A DNA stretch of 7,281 nucleotides from Clostridia bacterium (lineage in GTDB: Bacteria > Bacillota > Clostridia > Christensenellales > Aristaeellaceae). The stretch's first letter is position 1. Each line of letters opens with the position of its first letter. The notes under the pieces are model-generated. The model ran no database searches, was not told the origin of the DNA, and saw only the letters and a program-made list of their open reading frames with translations. The stretch covers positions 1 to 7,281 of the forward strand of contig CAAEUQ010000035.1 of assembly GCA_900759005.1 (NCBI GenBank), in the 5' to 3' direction. Positions 1-6,163 of this stretch are shown here, piece after piece. The position numbers and the translations under genes were made by a program.

Positions 1-37
1 CCTGCCGCTGCTCTGTTTCTTTCTTCAGCATTTTCAT
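1..37 (-). CDS. 5' end of an unidentified gene running off the left edge
   Basis: On the minus strand an ATG at 37-35 opens a frame that stays open to the window edge and reads MKMLKKETEQRQ. A purine-rich GAGGCGG (40-46 on the plus strand, complemented) sits about five bases before the ATG, which supports this start; a second ATG two codons later would be too far from it. The visible residues are charged and hydrophilic, with no signal peptide. Twelve codons are too few to name a family. It lies downstream of the minus-strand operon terminator at 127-165, so it is probably a separate transcription unit. Confidence 0.4.
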   Translation of the reverse strand, partial: MKMLKKETEQRQ

Positions 38-55
38 CACCGCCTCTATTATAGC

Positions 56-84
56 AAAAAAGGCCGCTCTGCGCGACCTTTTTT
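56..84. terminator. A/T-flanked hairpin, likely bidirectional terminator
   Basis: AAAAAAGG (56-63) pairs with CCTTTTTT (77-84). Inside, after one C-A mismatch, CGC (65-67) pairs with GCG (73-75) around a 5-nt loop. A T-run follows the stem on both strands. Read on the minus strand, it lies just before the gene that leaves at the left edge, so it could insulate that gene from upstream transcription or act as an attenuator. No pairing alternative (antiterminator) is obvious. Confidence 0.5.
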
Positions 85-93
85 GACAGTCTG

Positions 94-118
94 AACCCCA
101 CGCCTAGCGTGGGGTTTT
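94..118 (+). terminator. 10-bp GC-rich hairpin with T-tail, terminator-like
   Basis: AACCCCACGC (94-103) is a perfect inverted repeat of GCGTGGGGTT (107-116) around the 3-nt centre CTA, followed by TT (four Ts in all from 115 to 118). The T-run follows the stem only on the plus strand, yet no plus-strand gene ends here, so its use as a terminator is uncertain. It could instead be an interspersed palindromic repeat or a protein-binding palindrome. Confidence 0.45.
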
Positions 119-126
119 CGGTATAC

Positions 127-165
127 AAAAAACGCTTTCAGCCTGCAAACGACTGAAAGCGTTTT
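127..165 (-). terminator. Strong intrinsic terminator of the minus-strand operon
   Basis: AAAACGCTTTCAG (129-141) and CTGAAAGCGTTTT (153-165) form a perfect 13-bp stem around an 11-nt loop. Read on the minus strand, the stem is followed by a run of six T (132-127). It starts only 5 bases after the stop codon of the methyltransferase remnant (173-171), so it closes the operon that begins near 2050. In the transcript the loop contains UUUGCA. Confidence 0.87.
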
Positions 166-170
166 GTCGA

Positions 171-475
171 TCATTTTCCGGCGACCGCCTTTATCAGCAG
201 CAGCATCGGGCGGCGCAGTTCGTCCCTCATGCCGGGAATACCCAGCATTTCCGCCGGCGACTGCGCTTCCTCCACCGTCAGGAGCTTAAAAACTATGTTC
301 AGCAAACCCATCAAGATCTGCGTCAGCGTATGATGCTGTTTCACGACGTCGCAGCCCTGAAAGCGCGTATGCCATTCGCCCACAGCGGCAAGCCCTCTCT
401 GCTGCGCGGCATTTGCGCATATTGGTTGAAATAAACTTCGTTATCGTATTCGCTGACGCGACGCATGGAATTCAT
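171..475 (-). pseudogene. Remnant of a class I SAM-dependent methyltransferase (internal deletion plus frameshift)
   Basis: The ATG at 475-473 follows a GGAG site and reads MNSMRRVSEYDNEVYFNQY, then QMPRSREGL; this resembles the start of a clostridial/bacillar methyltransferase family that begins with a YD..FF..Y..MPRS..GL..AGEWH pattern. Around 386-392 the frame breaks: the matching continuation AAVGEWH lies in another frame, as if one base were missing. Soon after GEWH the sequence jumps to the family's C-terminal end, GCDVVKQHHTLTQIL and then PAEMLGIPGMRDELRRPM, ending at TGA 173-171. The whole central part, roughly 150 residues with the SAM-binding glycine motif (family D-GCG), is missing. 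What is seen is the two ends and the frame change; the family match is from memory, not from a search. A GTG at 383 could start a 70-residue product, but without the SAM site it would not be a methyltransferase. It is the last gene of the operon, 20 bp after the membrane-protein gene. Confidence 0.72.
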
Positions 476-495
476 CGCCTTTTATCTCCAAATTG

Positions 496-822
496 TCATG
501 CCGCCCTGTACTTCTTATAGATTTGCTTGTAGGTCACGGCGAGCATCGGAAGCCCGATCAGGCACGCCGCGGCAATCAGAACGAGCGCCGCCACGCTGCT
601 CCATATGCCCGCAAACGCCGCCGCCCAATACAGCAGCGAATAAACGCCCCACATGATTCCGTTGGCATGATTATAAGCGCGGATATCGGAAATCTCGCTT
701 TCACTGACGCTCGTTCCGGACCAGAACGACATCGGTTTTTTCCTGTTCCAAGCGTAAACGCCGATTCCCGAAAACAGCGCGCTGCAAGGAATCATAATGA
801 TATACCAAATCAGATTGTCCAT
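496..822 (-). CDS. Small membrane protein of unknown function
   Basis: A 108-residue protein with about three hydrophobic segments: residues 4-24 (IWYIIMIPCSALFSGIGVYA), about 56-74 and about 75-96. The first is followed by a basic loop (WNRKKPMSFWSG), then an acidic/polar stretch (SVSESEISDIRAYNHANGIMW), and the protein ends in a basic tail (YKQIYKKYRAA). This layout, with KKPMxFWSG and ISD..AYN.ANGIMW, resembles an uncharacterised membrane-protein family that I recall from Clostridia; no function is known to me. The start was set at ATG 822-820 because AGGAGG lies 7 bases upstream; a longer frame opening at 852 has no such site. It is third in the minus-strand operon. Its first 122 bp are overlapped by the extended 3' end of the preceding frame. 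Expected location is the cytoplasmic membrane. Confidence 0.8.
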   Translation of the reverse strand: MDNLIWYIIMIPCSALFSGIGVYAWNRKKPMSFWSGTSVSESEISDIRAYNHANGIMWGVYSLLYWAAAFAGIWSSVAALVLIAAACLIGLPMLAVTYKQIYKKYRAA

Positions 823-1234
823 TTTTTCGCCTCCTAAGCGTCTCCCGCGCATGTGCCTTTAATATGCAGTCGATTTCCCTCTCGTTTTCGTCAAACACTT
901 CGTCGCATTGTTCCAATATCGTCTGTGCCCTCCCATCGGGCTCTTTTTCGGATAGAGCCCGATATGCGGCATATGCTTTTCGCAAATTGCTTTGCAGCTT
1001 TTGCAGCAAAACGGTTTCCAGAATCGCCATTTTCTTTTGCAAATCGCCCGTATTCCCGGTATTCAGGAAATATTGATCGCGCCTGCCTTTGTTGACCTCG
1101 CCCTGATAGGTCGTCAATTCTCTCCACGGTGAATCTGCGTGACCCTCCGCCCAGAGCGCCCACATTTGATTCAGCCTTATCTCTTCATCGGATAATTCCG
1201 GCTTGCTTTTCTTAAAATGACCGAATACGCCCAT
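701..1234 (-). CDS. DUF4375/DMP19-like small cytosolic protein with a probably extended C-terminus
   Basis: A 177-residue frame from ATG 1234-1232 (AGGGG about 8 bases upstream). It begins with a lysine-rich MGVFGHFKKSK, then a mostly helical acidic domain. Residues 43-58 (YQGEVNKGRRDQYFLN) followed by NTGDLQKKM resemble the Y..E.NNGG..QYF.N signature of the DUF4375/DMP19 family. Residues 105-125 (ILEQCDEVFDENEREID and on) fit the family's acidic last helix. Its function is not known; the link to the Neisseria DNA-mimic protein DMP19 is only by family resemblance. From residue 138 on, the frame lies inside the next gene (496-822) and the sequence turns arginine-rich and unlike the first part. 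A TAG in another frame (836-834), just in front of the next gene's AGGAGG, is where a roughly 133-residue protein would naturally end, so a base may have been lost before it. It is second in the operon, 27 bp after the TIM-barrel gene. Confidence 0.75.
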   Translation of the reverse strand: MGVFGHFKKSKPELSDEEIRLNQMWALWAEGHADSPWRELTTYQGEVNKGRRDQYFLNTGNTGDLQKKMAILETVLLQKLQSNLRKAYAAYRALSEKEPDGRAQTILEQCDEVFDENEREIDCILKAHARETLRRRKNGQSDLVYHYDSLQRAVFGNRRLRLEQEKTDVVLVRNERQ

Positions 1235-1261
1235 TTGGACGCCCCTATTCTAAATCGCTCA

Positions 1262-2035
1262 TCACCCCAGCAGCGGCTTCAGGCATTCGACGGCGCGCGG
1301 CGCGTCATAAGCAAAATCGCAGGTTCCCGCTTCGATGCTGACCGTTCCGGCGTATTGCATTTGCCTCAGCGCGGCGAACAGCGATTCGTAATCCGCCCCG
1401 TCATTCGGATACGGGTATTCGCGCCCGACCAGATTTTCAAGCGGACGGCTGATGTGCACGTGCAGCAGCTTCTCCCCCGCGTTTTCAAGCGCTTCATAGG
1501 GCTCGTGTGTGCTCAGCATATGAAACGTATCGCCCAGAACGCCGACACGCGGCGAATCGACGATCGCCGAAAGCAGCGTTCCTTCAGAGACGAGATTGAC
1601 GATATTGCATTCCTCGCGGCGCAGCGGCTCGATTGCAATCCGCATTGCGTACGCTTCGCCGATTTCGGCGGCGACGCGCAAAAATTGGACGATCTGTCGC
1701 CATGCTTCCGCAAATGGAAATCCATTCGGAACCATGCGCGCCGCGCCGCTTCCAAACACGGCGATTTCAACGCCCAGCGCGTGCGCCCGCGAAAACGCGC
1801 GCGTCATGTATTCACGCCAGCGCGTTTCCGACGCGTCCGGTCCGCAGATTTTTACCTCTCCGGGAACCATCCCGTTCGCACGGAGTACCGGAATCGGAAA
1901 ATCGCGAGCAATCAGCGCGCGCATTGCTTCCTCATCCAGCGCGGCGAGCGCGCTCAAATTGCATTCCGCATAATCAAAGCCCGCCTTCGCAGCGAGATCG
2001 AGATTTTCAAATTTCGTGCATACGCCCAATCGCAT
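1262..2035 (-). CDS. TIM-barrel sugar-phosphate isomerase/epimerase-like protein (AP endonuclease 2 / xylose isomerase-like superfamily)
   Basis: A 257-residue cytosolic protein of the length usual for single-domain TIM-barrel isomerases/epimerases. It opens MRLGVCTKFENLDLAAKAGF and then DYAECNL, the usual first strand, helix and second strand. Candidate divalent-metal ligands occur in the expected order: E136 (RIAIEPL), D169 and H172 (GVLGDTFHM), H194 (LHVHISRP) and E235 (TVSIEAG). H192 and the NDGADY segment (211-216) probably line the active site. Such enzymes isomerise, epimerise or dehydrate keto-sugars or inositol derivatives; the substrate cannot be read from the sequence. The start was placed at ATG 2035-2033, six bases after GGAGGG. 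An ATG two codons upstream abuts the Shine-Dalgarno, and longer starts (to 2083) would lie upstream of the promoter's start point. It is the first gene of the minus-strand operon and divergent from the AlaX gene. Confidence 0.9.
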   Translation of the reverse strand: MRLGVCTKFENLDLAAKAGFDYAECNLSALAALDEEAMRALIARDFPIPVLRANGMVPGEVKICGPDASETRWREYMTRAFSRAHALGVEIAVFGSGAARMVPNGFPFAEAWRQIVQFLRVAAEIGEAYAMRIAIEPLRREECNIVNLVSEGTLLSAIVDSPRVGVLGDTFHMLSTHEPYEALENAGEKLLHVHISRPLENLVGREYPYPNDGADYESLFAALRQMQYAGTVSIEAGTCDFAYDAPRAVECLKPLLG

Positions 2036-2054
2036 AATCATCCCTCCCGCGGCT

Positions 2055-2083
2055 ATGATAGCACGGGCAAAACACGCTGTCAA
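2055..2083 (-). promoter_or_regulatory. Near-consensus sigma-A promoter of the minus-strand operon
   Basis: On the minus strand, TTGACA (2083-2078) and TATCAT (2060-2055) are separated by exactly 17 bp: a perfect -35 and a 5/6 -10. Transcription should start near 2048, giving a leader of about a dozen bases before the ATG at 2035, just enough for the GGGAGGG Shine-Dalgarno. That leaves no room for a riboswitch, and suggests fairly strong, simple expression. Confidence 0.85.
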
Positions 2084-2092
2084 CGCGTTTTT

Positions 2093-2130
2093 TTGATTGC
2101 GCTTTTTCCAAAAATGCGATATGATAGAAT
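2093..2130 (+). promoter_or_regulatory. Weak candidate promoter for the alanyl-tRNA editing gene
   Basis: In the 111-bp divergent gap, TATGAT (2120-2125) and TAGAAT (2125-2130) are possible -10 boxes on the plus strand. No good -35 sits at the right distance: TTGATT (2093-2098) would be 21 bp from TATGAT, and TTGCGC (2097-2102) matches poorly. The gene must be transcribed from this gap or just inside the divergent gene, so the site is likely here but not pinned down. Confidence 0.3.
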
Positions 2131-2146
2131 CGGAGTGTGATTCATT

Positions 2147-3337
2147 ATGACTTTACGACTTTACTATGACAATGCTTATCTGACGGAATTCGACGCGCGC
2201 GTTACCGCCTGCGTTCCCGCAGGCAGCGAATTCGACATTCGCCTTGATCGCAGCGCGTTTTACCCTACCTCCGGCGGTCAGCCGTTCGACACGGGGTTCA
2301 TCGATTCCGCGCGCGTGCTGGACGTCCAGGTCGTGGACGGCGACGTGATGCACCTTACGGATCAGGCGCTCGAAATCGGCGCGGAGGTGCATTGCACAAT
2401 CGATTGGGCGCGGCGCTTTGATCATATGCAGCAGCACGCGGCGGATCACATGATCGCCGGCACGATCTGGCGAATGTTTGGCGGTGTGACGATCGGGCTT
2501 CACGAAAGCGACGAGGTTTCGACAATCGACGTTTCCATGCCGGACGGTCGCACGCATCTGACGCCGGACGAAATCGCGCGCGTGGAAAGCCATGTAAACG
2601 ATCAGATTCAGCGCGACGTTCCGATTCGCTGCTGGTTCCCCTCGGCAGAGGAGCTTGAAACGCTGCCGCTACGCAAAAGGCCGACCGTTTCGGAGCACAT
2701 CCGCGTGGTCGCAATCGGTGATGAGGAGATGGTCGCCTGCGGCGGAACGCATCCTTCAACCGCAGGTCAACTGGGATTGGTCAAAATCGTGTCCGTCGCG
2801 CCGGCGCGCGGCAAAATGCGCGTTGGATTCATCGCTGGTGGGCGGGCGCTGCGCGATTATGCCGTATGCTATCGATCGGCACACGCGGCGGCGGAGCTGT
2901 TTTCCACGCGCGTGGAGAATCTCGAATCCAGCGTTCGAACGCTCCAGGATCGGCTGCGCGAAGCGGAAAGCGAGCTTTCCACCCTGCGCGAGGAATCGCT
3001 GATGCGTTCGCTCGAAGCCGAACTTTCCGATGCGCCGGTCGTTTGCGGCGGCAAAATAATCGCGCGATTCGTGAATGCGGACGCGCAGATCATGCGCGCC
3101 TGCGCGTCCGCGCTGATCAAAAATAGCGGCGTAATCGCGCTGCTCGGCGTTCTGAACGGCGAACGGGCGACGTATGTTTTCGCGCGCTCGGCGGACGTCG
3201 ATTGCGATATGGGCGCGCTTCTGCGCGCTGCGGCGGTTTCGCTGGGCGGAAAAGGCGGTGGAAAGCCGGATTACGCGCAGGGCGGCGGTCCGAAAGCAAT
3301 GCTTGATCGTGCAAAGGAATTGATTTGGGAAAAGTAA
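2147..3337 (+). CDS. alaX: Alanyl-tRNA editing protein, long form (AlaX-L type, with DHHA1-like C-terminus)
   Basis: A 396-residue free-standing relative of the alanyl-tRNA synthetase editing domain. It hydrolyses wrongly charged tRNA(Ala), typically Ser- or Gly-tRNA(Ala), in the cytosol. The N-terminal part has FYPTSGGQPFDTG (38-50). The editing site shows HAADH (97-101, HxxxH) and CGGTH (198-202, CxxxH), which together supply the zinc/substrate ligands. A heptad-like coiled coil covers about 248-290 (ENLESSVRTLQDRLREAESE and on), and the C-terminal GGKGGGKPDYAQGGG (367-381) is the glycine-rich DHHA1 signature. Length and domain order fit AlaX-L. ATG 2147 is preceded by GGAG 11 bases upstream, a long spacing, but a TGA lies three codons upstream in frame, so no longer ATG/GTG start exists. 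It is alone on the plus strand, divergent from the TIM-barrel operon and 183 bp before the transporter operon, which has its own promoter. Confidence 0.94.
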   Translation: MTLRLYYDNAYLTEFDARVTACVPAGSEFDIRLDRSAFYPTSGGQPFDTGFIDSARVLDVQVVDGDVMHLTDQALEIGAEVHCTIDWARRFDHMQQHAADHMIAGTIWRMFGGVTIGLHESDEVSTIDVSMPDGRTHLTPDEIARVESHVNDQIQRDVPIRCWFPSAEELETLPLRKRPTVSEHIRVVAIGDEEMVACGGTHPSTAGQLGLVKIVSVAPARGKMRVGFIAGGRALRDYAVCYRSAHAAAELFSTRVENLESSVRTLQDRLREAESELSTLREESLMRSLEAELSDAPVVCGGKIIARFVNADAQIMRACASALIKNSGVIALLGVLNGERATYVFARSADVDCDMGALLRAAAVSLGGKGGGKPDYAQGGGPKAMLDRAKELIWEK

Positions 3338-3348
3338 ATGTCTGTCAG

Positions 3349-3382
3349 GCGGCGGTTTTTGCAAATCGCCGCTCGTCCTTTT
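3349..3382 (+). terminator. Probable terminator hairpin after the alanyl-tRNA editing gene
   Basis: Eleven bases after the stop codon, GCGGCGGTTT (3349-3358) pairs with AAATCGCCGC (3363-3372) through one G-T pair, leaving a 4-nt loop TTGC. Only a four-T run (3379-3382) follows, six bases after the stem, so termination may be weak. The apex reads TTTGCA, as in the two stronger terminators of the window. Confidence 0.5.
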
Positions 3383-3392
3383 GGATCGATAC

Positions 3393-3425
3393 GCGGATTT
3401 TCCGCAACGATAACTTAGAGTTATC
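3393..3425. promoter_or_regulatory. Two adjacent palindromes, candidate operator region of the transporter operon
   Basis: GCGGA-TTT-TCCGC (3393-3405) and GATAACT-TAG-AGTTATC (3409-3425) are perfect inverted repeats with 5- and 7-bp arms, both with 3-bp centres and only 3 bp apart. The second ends about 10 bp before where the -35 of the promoter at 3455-3463 would lie, a position typical of activator sites and also usable by a repressor. No terminator T-run follows either. The regulator is not known; the role is inferred from symmetry and position alone. Confidence 0.4.
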
Positions 3426-3454
3426 CTGCACACATATCCGAATGCTATGTTTTG

Positions 3455-3463
3455 TGATACAAT
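3455..3463 (+). promoter_or_regulatory. Extended -10 promoter of the ABC transporter operon
   Basis: TGATACAAT holds a 5/6 -10 box TACAAT (3458-3463) preceded by TG one base upstream, the extended -10 form. No recognisable -35 occurs 17 bp upstream (around 3435-3440), which fits an extended -10 or activator-assisted promoter. Start would be near 3470, giving a leader of about 50 bases before the GTG at 3521, too short for a known purine riboswitch. Confidence 0.5.
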
Positions 3464-3520
3464 AAATGTACGTATTTTATGCAGGCTTTGGAATTTGAGG
3501 GGTTACGGAGGGGTTGCCTG

Positions 3521-5047
3521 GTGAATCACGAAAACGCCATTGAACTGAAAAACATTACCAAGCGGTTCGGCAAGGTGATCGCGAACGATTCGATCAACTT
3601 GACGATCCGTTCGGGCGAAATTCTCGCCATTCTCGGCGAGAACGGCAGCGGCAAGACGACGCTGATGAACATGATCTCCGGCATCTATCACCCGGACGAG
3701 GGGCAGATCTTCGTTCACGGCGAAGAGGTGTCGATTCGTTCGCCGAAGGACGCGTTCCCGCTCGGCATCGGCATGATTCATCAGCATTTCAAGCTCGTAG
3801 ACGTGCTGACGGCGGCGGAAAACATCGTTCTGGGGCTCCCGGGCCCGCAGAAGCTGGACATCGCGAAGGTTGCGACGCGCATCAACCGTCTGACCGACAA
3901 ATACGGCTTCGAGCTCGACCCGTTCAAGAAGATTTACGAAATGTCCGTTTCGGAAAAGCAGACGGTTGAGATTGTGAAGATGCTCTATCGCGGCGCAAAA
4001 ATCCTGATTCTGGACGAGCCGACCGCGGTTCTGACCCCGCAGGAAACCGACCGCCTGTTCGAAGTGCTGCGCAATATGCGCGCGGACGGCAACGCGATCG
4101 TAATCATCACCCACAAGCTGAACGAGGTACTGGAGCTTTCCGACCGCGTGGCAGTGCTGCGCAAGGGCAAATACATCGGTACGGTAGACACGAAGGACGC
4201 GACGGTCATGAGTCTGACCGAGATGATGGTCGGCAAGCGCGTAGAGCTGAACATCGATCGCGCGGATCCTGTAAATCTCGTCAAGCGCATGGTAGTCAGG
4301 GACGTAAGCTGCGTCAATCCCGAAGGCGTAATTACGCTGAATCACGCAAGCTTTACGCTGAACGGCGGCGAAATTCTCGGCATTGCGGGCGTCGCCGGCA
4401 GCGGACAGCGCGAGCTTCTGGAAGCGATTGCGGGGCTTGCGCCGGTTGAATCCGGCGAAATCGACTATTTTCCGCCGGAGCATGAGCCGCAGGATCTGAC
4501 GAAGCTCTCGAGCGTTGAAATCAGTCGTCTGGGCGTTAAGCTCTCATTCGTTCCGGAGGATCGACTGGGCATGGGTCTGGTCGGGCCGATGGATATTGTG
4601 GACAACATGATGATCCGCAGCTATAAAAAGGGCGGCTTCTTCTGGGCGGATCGCCGTTCGCCGCGCACGCTGGCGGAGCACATCATCGACGAGCTGCAGG
4701 TGGTTACGCCGGGCGTGAATACGCCGGTAGGCAAGCTGTCCGGCGGCAATGTTCAGAAGGTGCTGGTCGGGCGCGAAATTGCTTCGAATCCGGTAGTGCT
4801 GATGGTCGCGTATCCGGTGCGCGGGCTGGACATCAATTCCTCCTATACGATTTACAATCTTCTGTCCGAGCAAAAAAAGCACGGCGTTGCAGTGCTCTGC
4901 GTGGGCGAGGATCTGGACGTGCTGATGGCTTTGTGCGACCGCATTCTGGTCATGTGCAACGGTCGAATCACGGGCGTGGTCGACGCGCGTACCGCCTCGA
5001 AGGAAGAAATCGGCGTACTGATGATGCAGGATGGAAGGGGGAACTAA
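3521..5047 (+). CDS. ABC transporter double ATPase, nucleoside/BMP type (NupO/YufO-like)
   Basis: A 508-residue cytosolic ATPase with two fused nucleotide-binding domains, as usual for sugar/nucleoside importers of the RbsA/YufO type. Domain 1 has Walker A GENGSGKT (39-46), Q-loop HQHF (87-90), an atypical signature MSVSEKQ (141-147), Walker B ILILDEP (161-167) and switch H198 (IITHK). Domain 2 has a degenerate P-loop GVAGSGQREL (290-299) without the lysine, FVPEDR (343-348), a classical LSGGN signature (406-410) and MVAYPVRGLD (428-437) in place of Walker B. Loss of one catalytic site is normal in this family. The GTG at 3521 was chosen because GGAGGGG (3507-3513) sits 7 bases before it and homologues start just before the conserved IELKNITKRFG; an in-frame ATG at 3479 lies too close to the transcript start. 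First gene of the operon, 3 bp before the first permease. Nucleosides are the likeliest substrate, by family. Confidence 0.93.
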   Translation: MNHENAIELKNITKRFGKVIANDSINLTIRSGEILAILGENGSGKTTLMNMISGIYHPDEGQIFVHGEEVSIRSPKDAFPLGIGMIHQHFKLVDVLTAAENIVLGLPGPQKLDIAKVATRINRLTDKYGFELDPFKKIYEMSVSEKQTVEIVKMLYRGAKILILDEPTAVLTPQETDRLFEVLRNMRADGNAIVIITHKLNEVLELSDRVAVLRKGKYIGTVDTKDATVMSLTEMMVGKRVELNIDRADPVNLVKRMVVRDVSCVNPEGVITLNHASFTLNGGEILGIAGVAGSGQRELLEAIAGLAPVESGEIDYFPPEHEPQDLTKLSSVEISRLGVKLSFVPEDRLGMGLVGPMDIVDNMMIRSYKKGGFFWADRRSPRTLAEHIIDELQVVTPGVNTPVGKLSGGNVQKVLVGREIASNPVVLMVAYPVRGLDINSSYTIYNLLSEQKKHGVAVLCVGEDLDVLMALCDRILVMCNGRITGVVDARTASKEEIGVLMMQDGRGN

Positions 5048-5050
5048 ACC

Positions 5051-6163
5051 ATGTCGAATCAACATCACGGCGCGCGCGAGCCGCTGTTCGTCATCTCCAA
5101 GCGTGATTCGTGCGGGTTCCTGAAGGCGTGCCTGATTCGCCTGGCGGCGATCGTGCTCGCGCTGGGCGTTTGCGCGGTGGTCATTTTCGCGCTGACGGGC
5201 TTAAATCCGCTCGAGGTTTACTCGGGCATCATTTCCGGCGCGGTCGGCAGCAATCGCCGCCTGTGGGTCACGATCCGCGATGCGCTGGTGCTTCTGTGCA
5301 TTGCCGTTGCGATTACGCCGGCATTCCGGATGCGCTTCTGGAATATCGGTGCGGAGGGACAGACGCTGATCGGCGGTCTGGCGACGGCGGCGATCATGAT
5401 CAACCTGGGCGATAAGGTCTCCTCCCCCGTCCTGTTCCTTTTGATGATCCTCGCCGCGGTAATCGCCGGAATGATCTGGGGCGTGATTCCCGCGTTCTTC
5501 AAGGCAAAATGGAACACGAACGAAACGCTGTTTACGCTGATGATGAACTACATCGCGACGCAGCTGGTTGCGTTCTGCATCGTGTTTTGGGAAAATCCCG
5601 CAGGCTCGAATTCCGTCGGCATCATCAATTCGGCGACAAAAGCGGGCTGGCTCGGCGAGCTGTTCGGACAAAAATACGGCTGGAACGTCGTAATCGTGCT
5701 GGCGCTCGCGATTTTCATGTATGTCTATCTCCGCTATTCCAAGCAGGGCTATGAGATTGCCTACGTCGGACAGAGCGTCAAGACCGCGCGCTACGCGGGC
5801 ATCAACGTTTCTTCCGTGATCGTGCGCACGATGGCGATTTCCGGCGCGATCTGCGGAATCGCGGGCTTCATTCTCGTAAGCGGCGCGGGACACACGATTT
5901 CGACCGGCATTGCCGGCGGACGCGGATTTACCGCGATCGTCGTCGCATGGCTTTCGAAGCTGAACACGATCACGATGATGTTCGTTTCGTTCCTGCTGAC
6001 GTTCATGGAAAAGGGCGCGATTCAGATTGCGTCGCAGTTCAACCTCAGCGAAAATGCGTCCGAGATTTTGACGGGCATCATCCTGTTCTTCGTGCTCGGC
6101 TGCGAATTCTTCATCAATTACAAAGTGAGCTTCCGCCACGGCAAAAGGAGGATCGACGCATGA
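5051..6163 (+). CDS. ABC transporter permease, nucleoside/BMP type (NupP/YufP-like)
   Basis: A 370-residue polytopic membrane protein of the BPD_transp_2 (branched-chain amino acid/ribose/nucleoside permease) family. A basic N-terminus is followed by a first membrane segment at about 29-50. The family's conserved stretches are clear: FWNIGAEGQTLIGG (96-109), NTNETLFTLMMNYIA (155-169, the cytoplasmic loop expected to contact the ATPase), and the YVGQSVKTARYAGI stretch (238-251). Further hydrophobic segments lie near 75-90, 104-119, 126-149, 165-180, 211-228, 258-278, 291-320 and 338-356. The ATG at 5051 follows AAGGGGG (5035-5041) by 9 bases and lies 3 bp after the ATPase stop. Its TGA overlaps the start of the next permease (ATGA), so the two should be made in step and form the translocation pore as a heterodimer. 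Confidence 0.93.
   Translation: MSNQHHGAREPLFVISKRDSCGFLKACLIRLAAIVLALGVCAVVIFALTGLNPLEVYSGIISGAVGSNRRLWVTIRDALVLLCIAVAITPAFRMRFWNIGAEGQTLIGGLATAAIMINLGDKVSSPVLFLLMILAAVIAGMIWGVIPAFFKAKWNTNETLFTLMMNYIATQLVAFCIVFWENPAGSNSVGIINSATKAGWLGELFGQKYGWNVVIVLALAIFMYVYLRYSKQGYEIAYVGQSVKTARYAGINVSSVIVRTMAISGAICGIAGFILVSGAGHTISTGIAGGRGFTAIVVAWLSKLNTITMMFVSFLLTFMEKGAIQIASQFNLSENASEILTGIILFFVLGCEFFINYKVSFRHGKRRIDA

Noticed and set aside
48..53. TATAAT on the minus strand in front of the left-edge gene
   Set aside because: It lies so close to the ATG that the transcript would start inside the Shine-Dalgarno, and no -35 is seen 17 bp upstream. It may be chance, or a promoter for a near-leaderless transcript.
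83..88. Perfect TTGACA on the plus strand
   Set aside because: The position 17 bp downstream reads AGCGTG inside a hairpin, and there is no plus-strand gene after it.
171..383. Independent 70-residue gene starting at GTG 383
   Set aside because: Upstream sequence in a neighbouring frame continues the same protein family and carries the Shine-Dalgarno, so a broken gene explains it better.
1217..2140. Long plus-strand open frame of 307 codons opposite the TIM-barrel gene
   Set aside because: It is arginine-rich and low in conserved structure, lies antisense to a protein with clear family motifs, and has no good ribosome binding site; GC-rich antisense shadow.
2756..3433. Minus-strand open frame opposite the end of the alanyl-tRNA editing gene
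   Set aside because: Antisense to the DHHA1 and coiled-coil part of a well-supported protein; composition is arginine-rich and no family is visible.
3338..3520. Possible purine or preQ1 riboswitch before the transporter operon
   Set aside because: The likely leader is only about 50 bases, and no conserved riboswitch core or leader terminator is present.
3503..4483. Minus-strand open frame of 326 codons opposite the ATPase gene
   Set aside because: The antisense strand encodes an unmistakable ABC ATPase. The frame is rich in Arg/His/Asn, typical of a shadow; the same holds for the frames at 4544-5068, 5201-6139 and 6595-7167.
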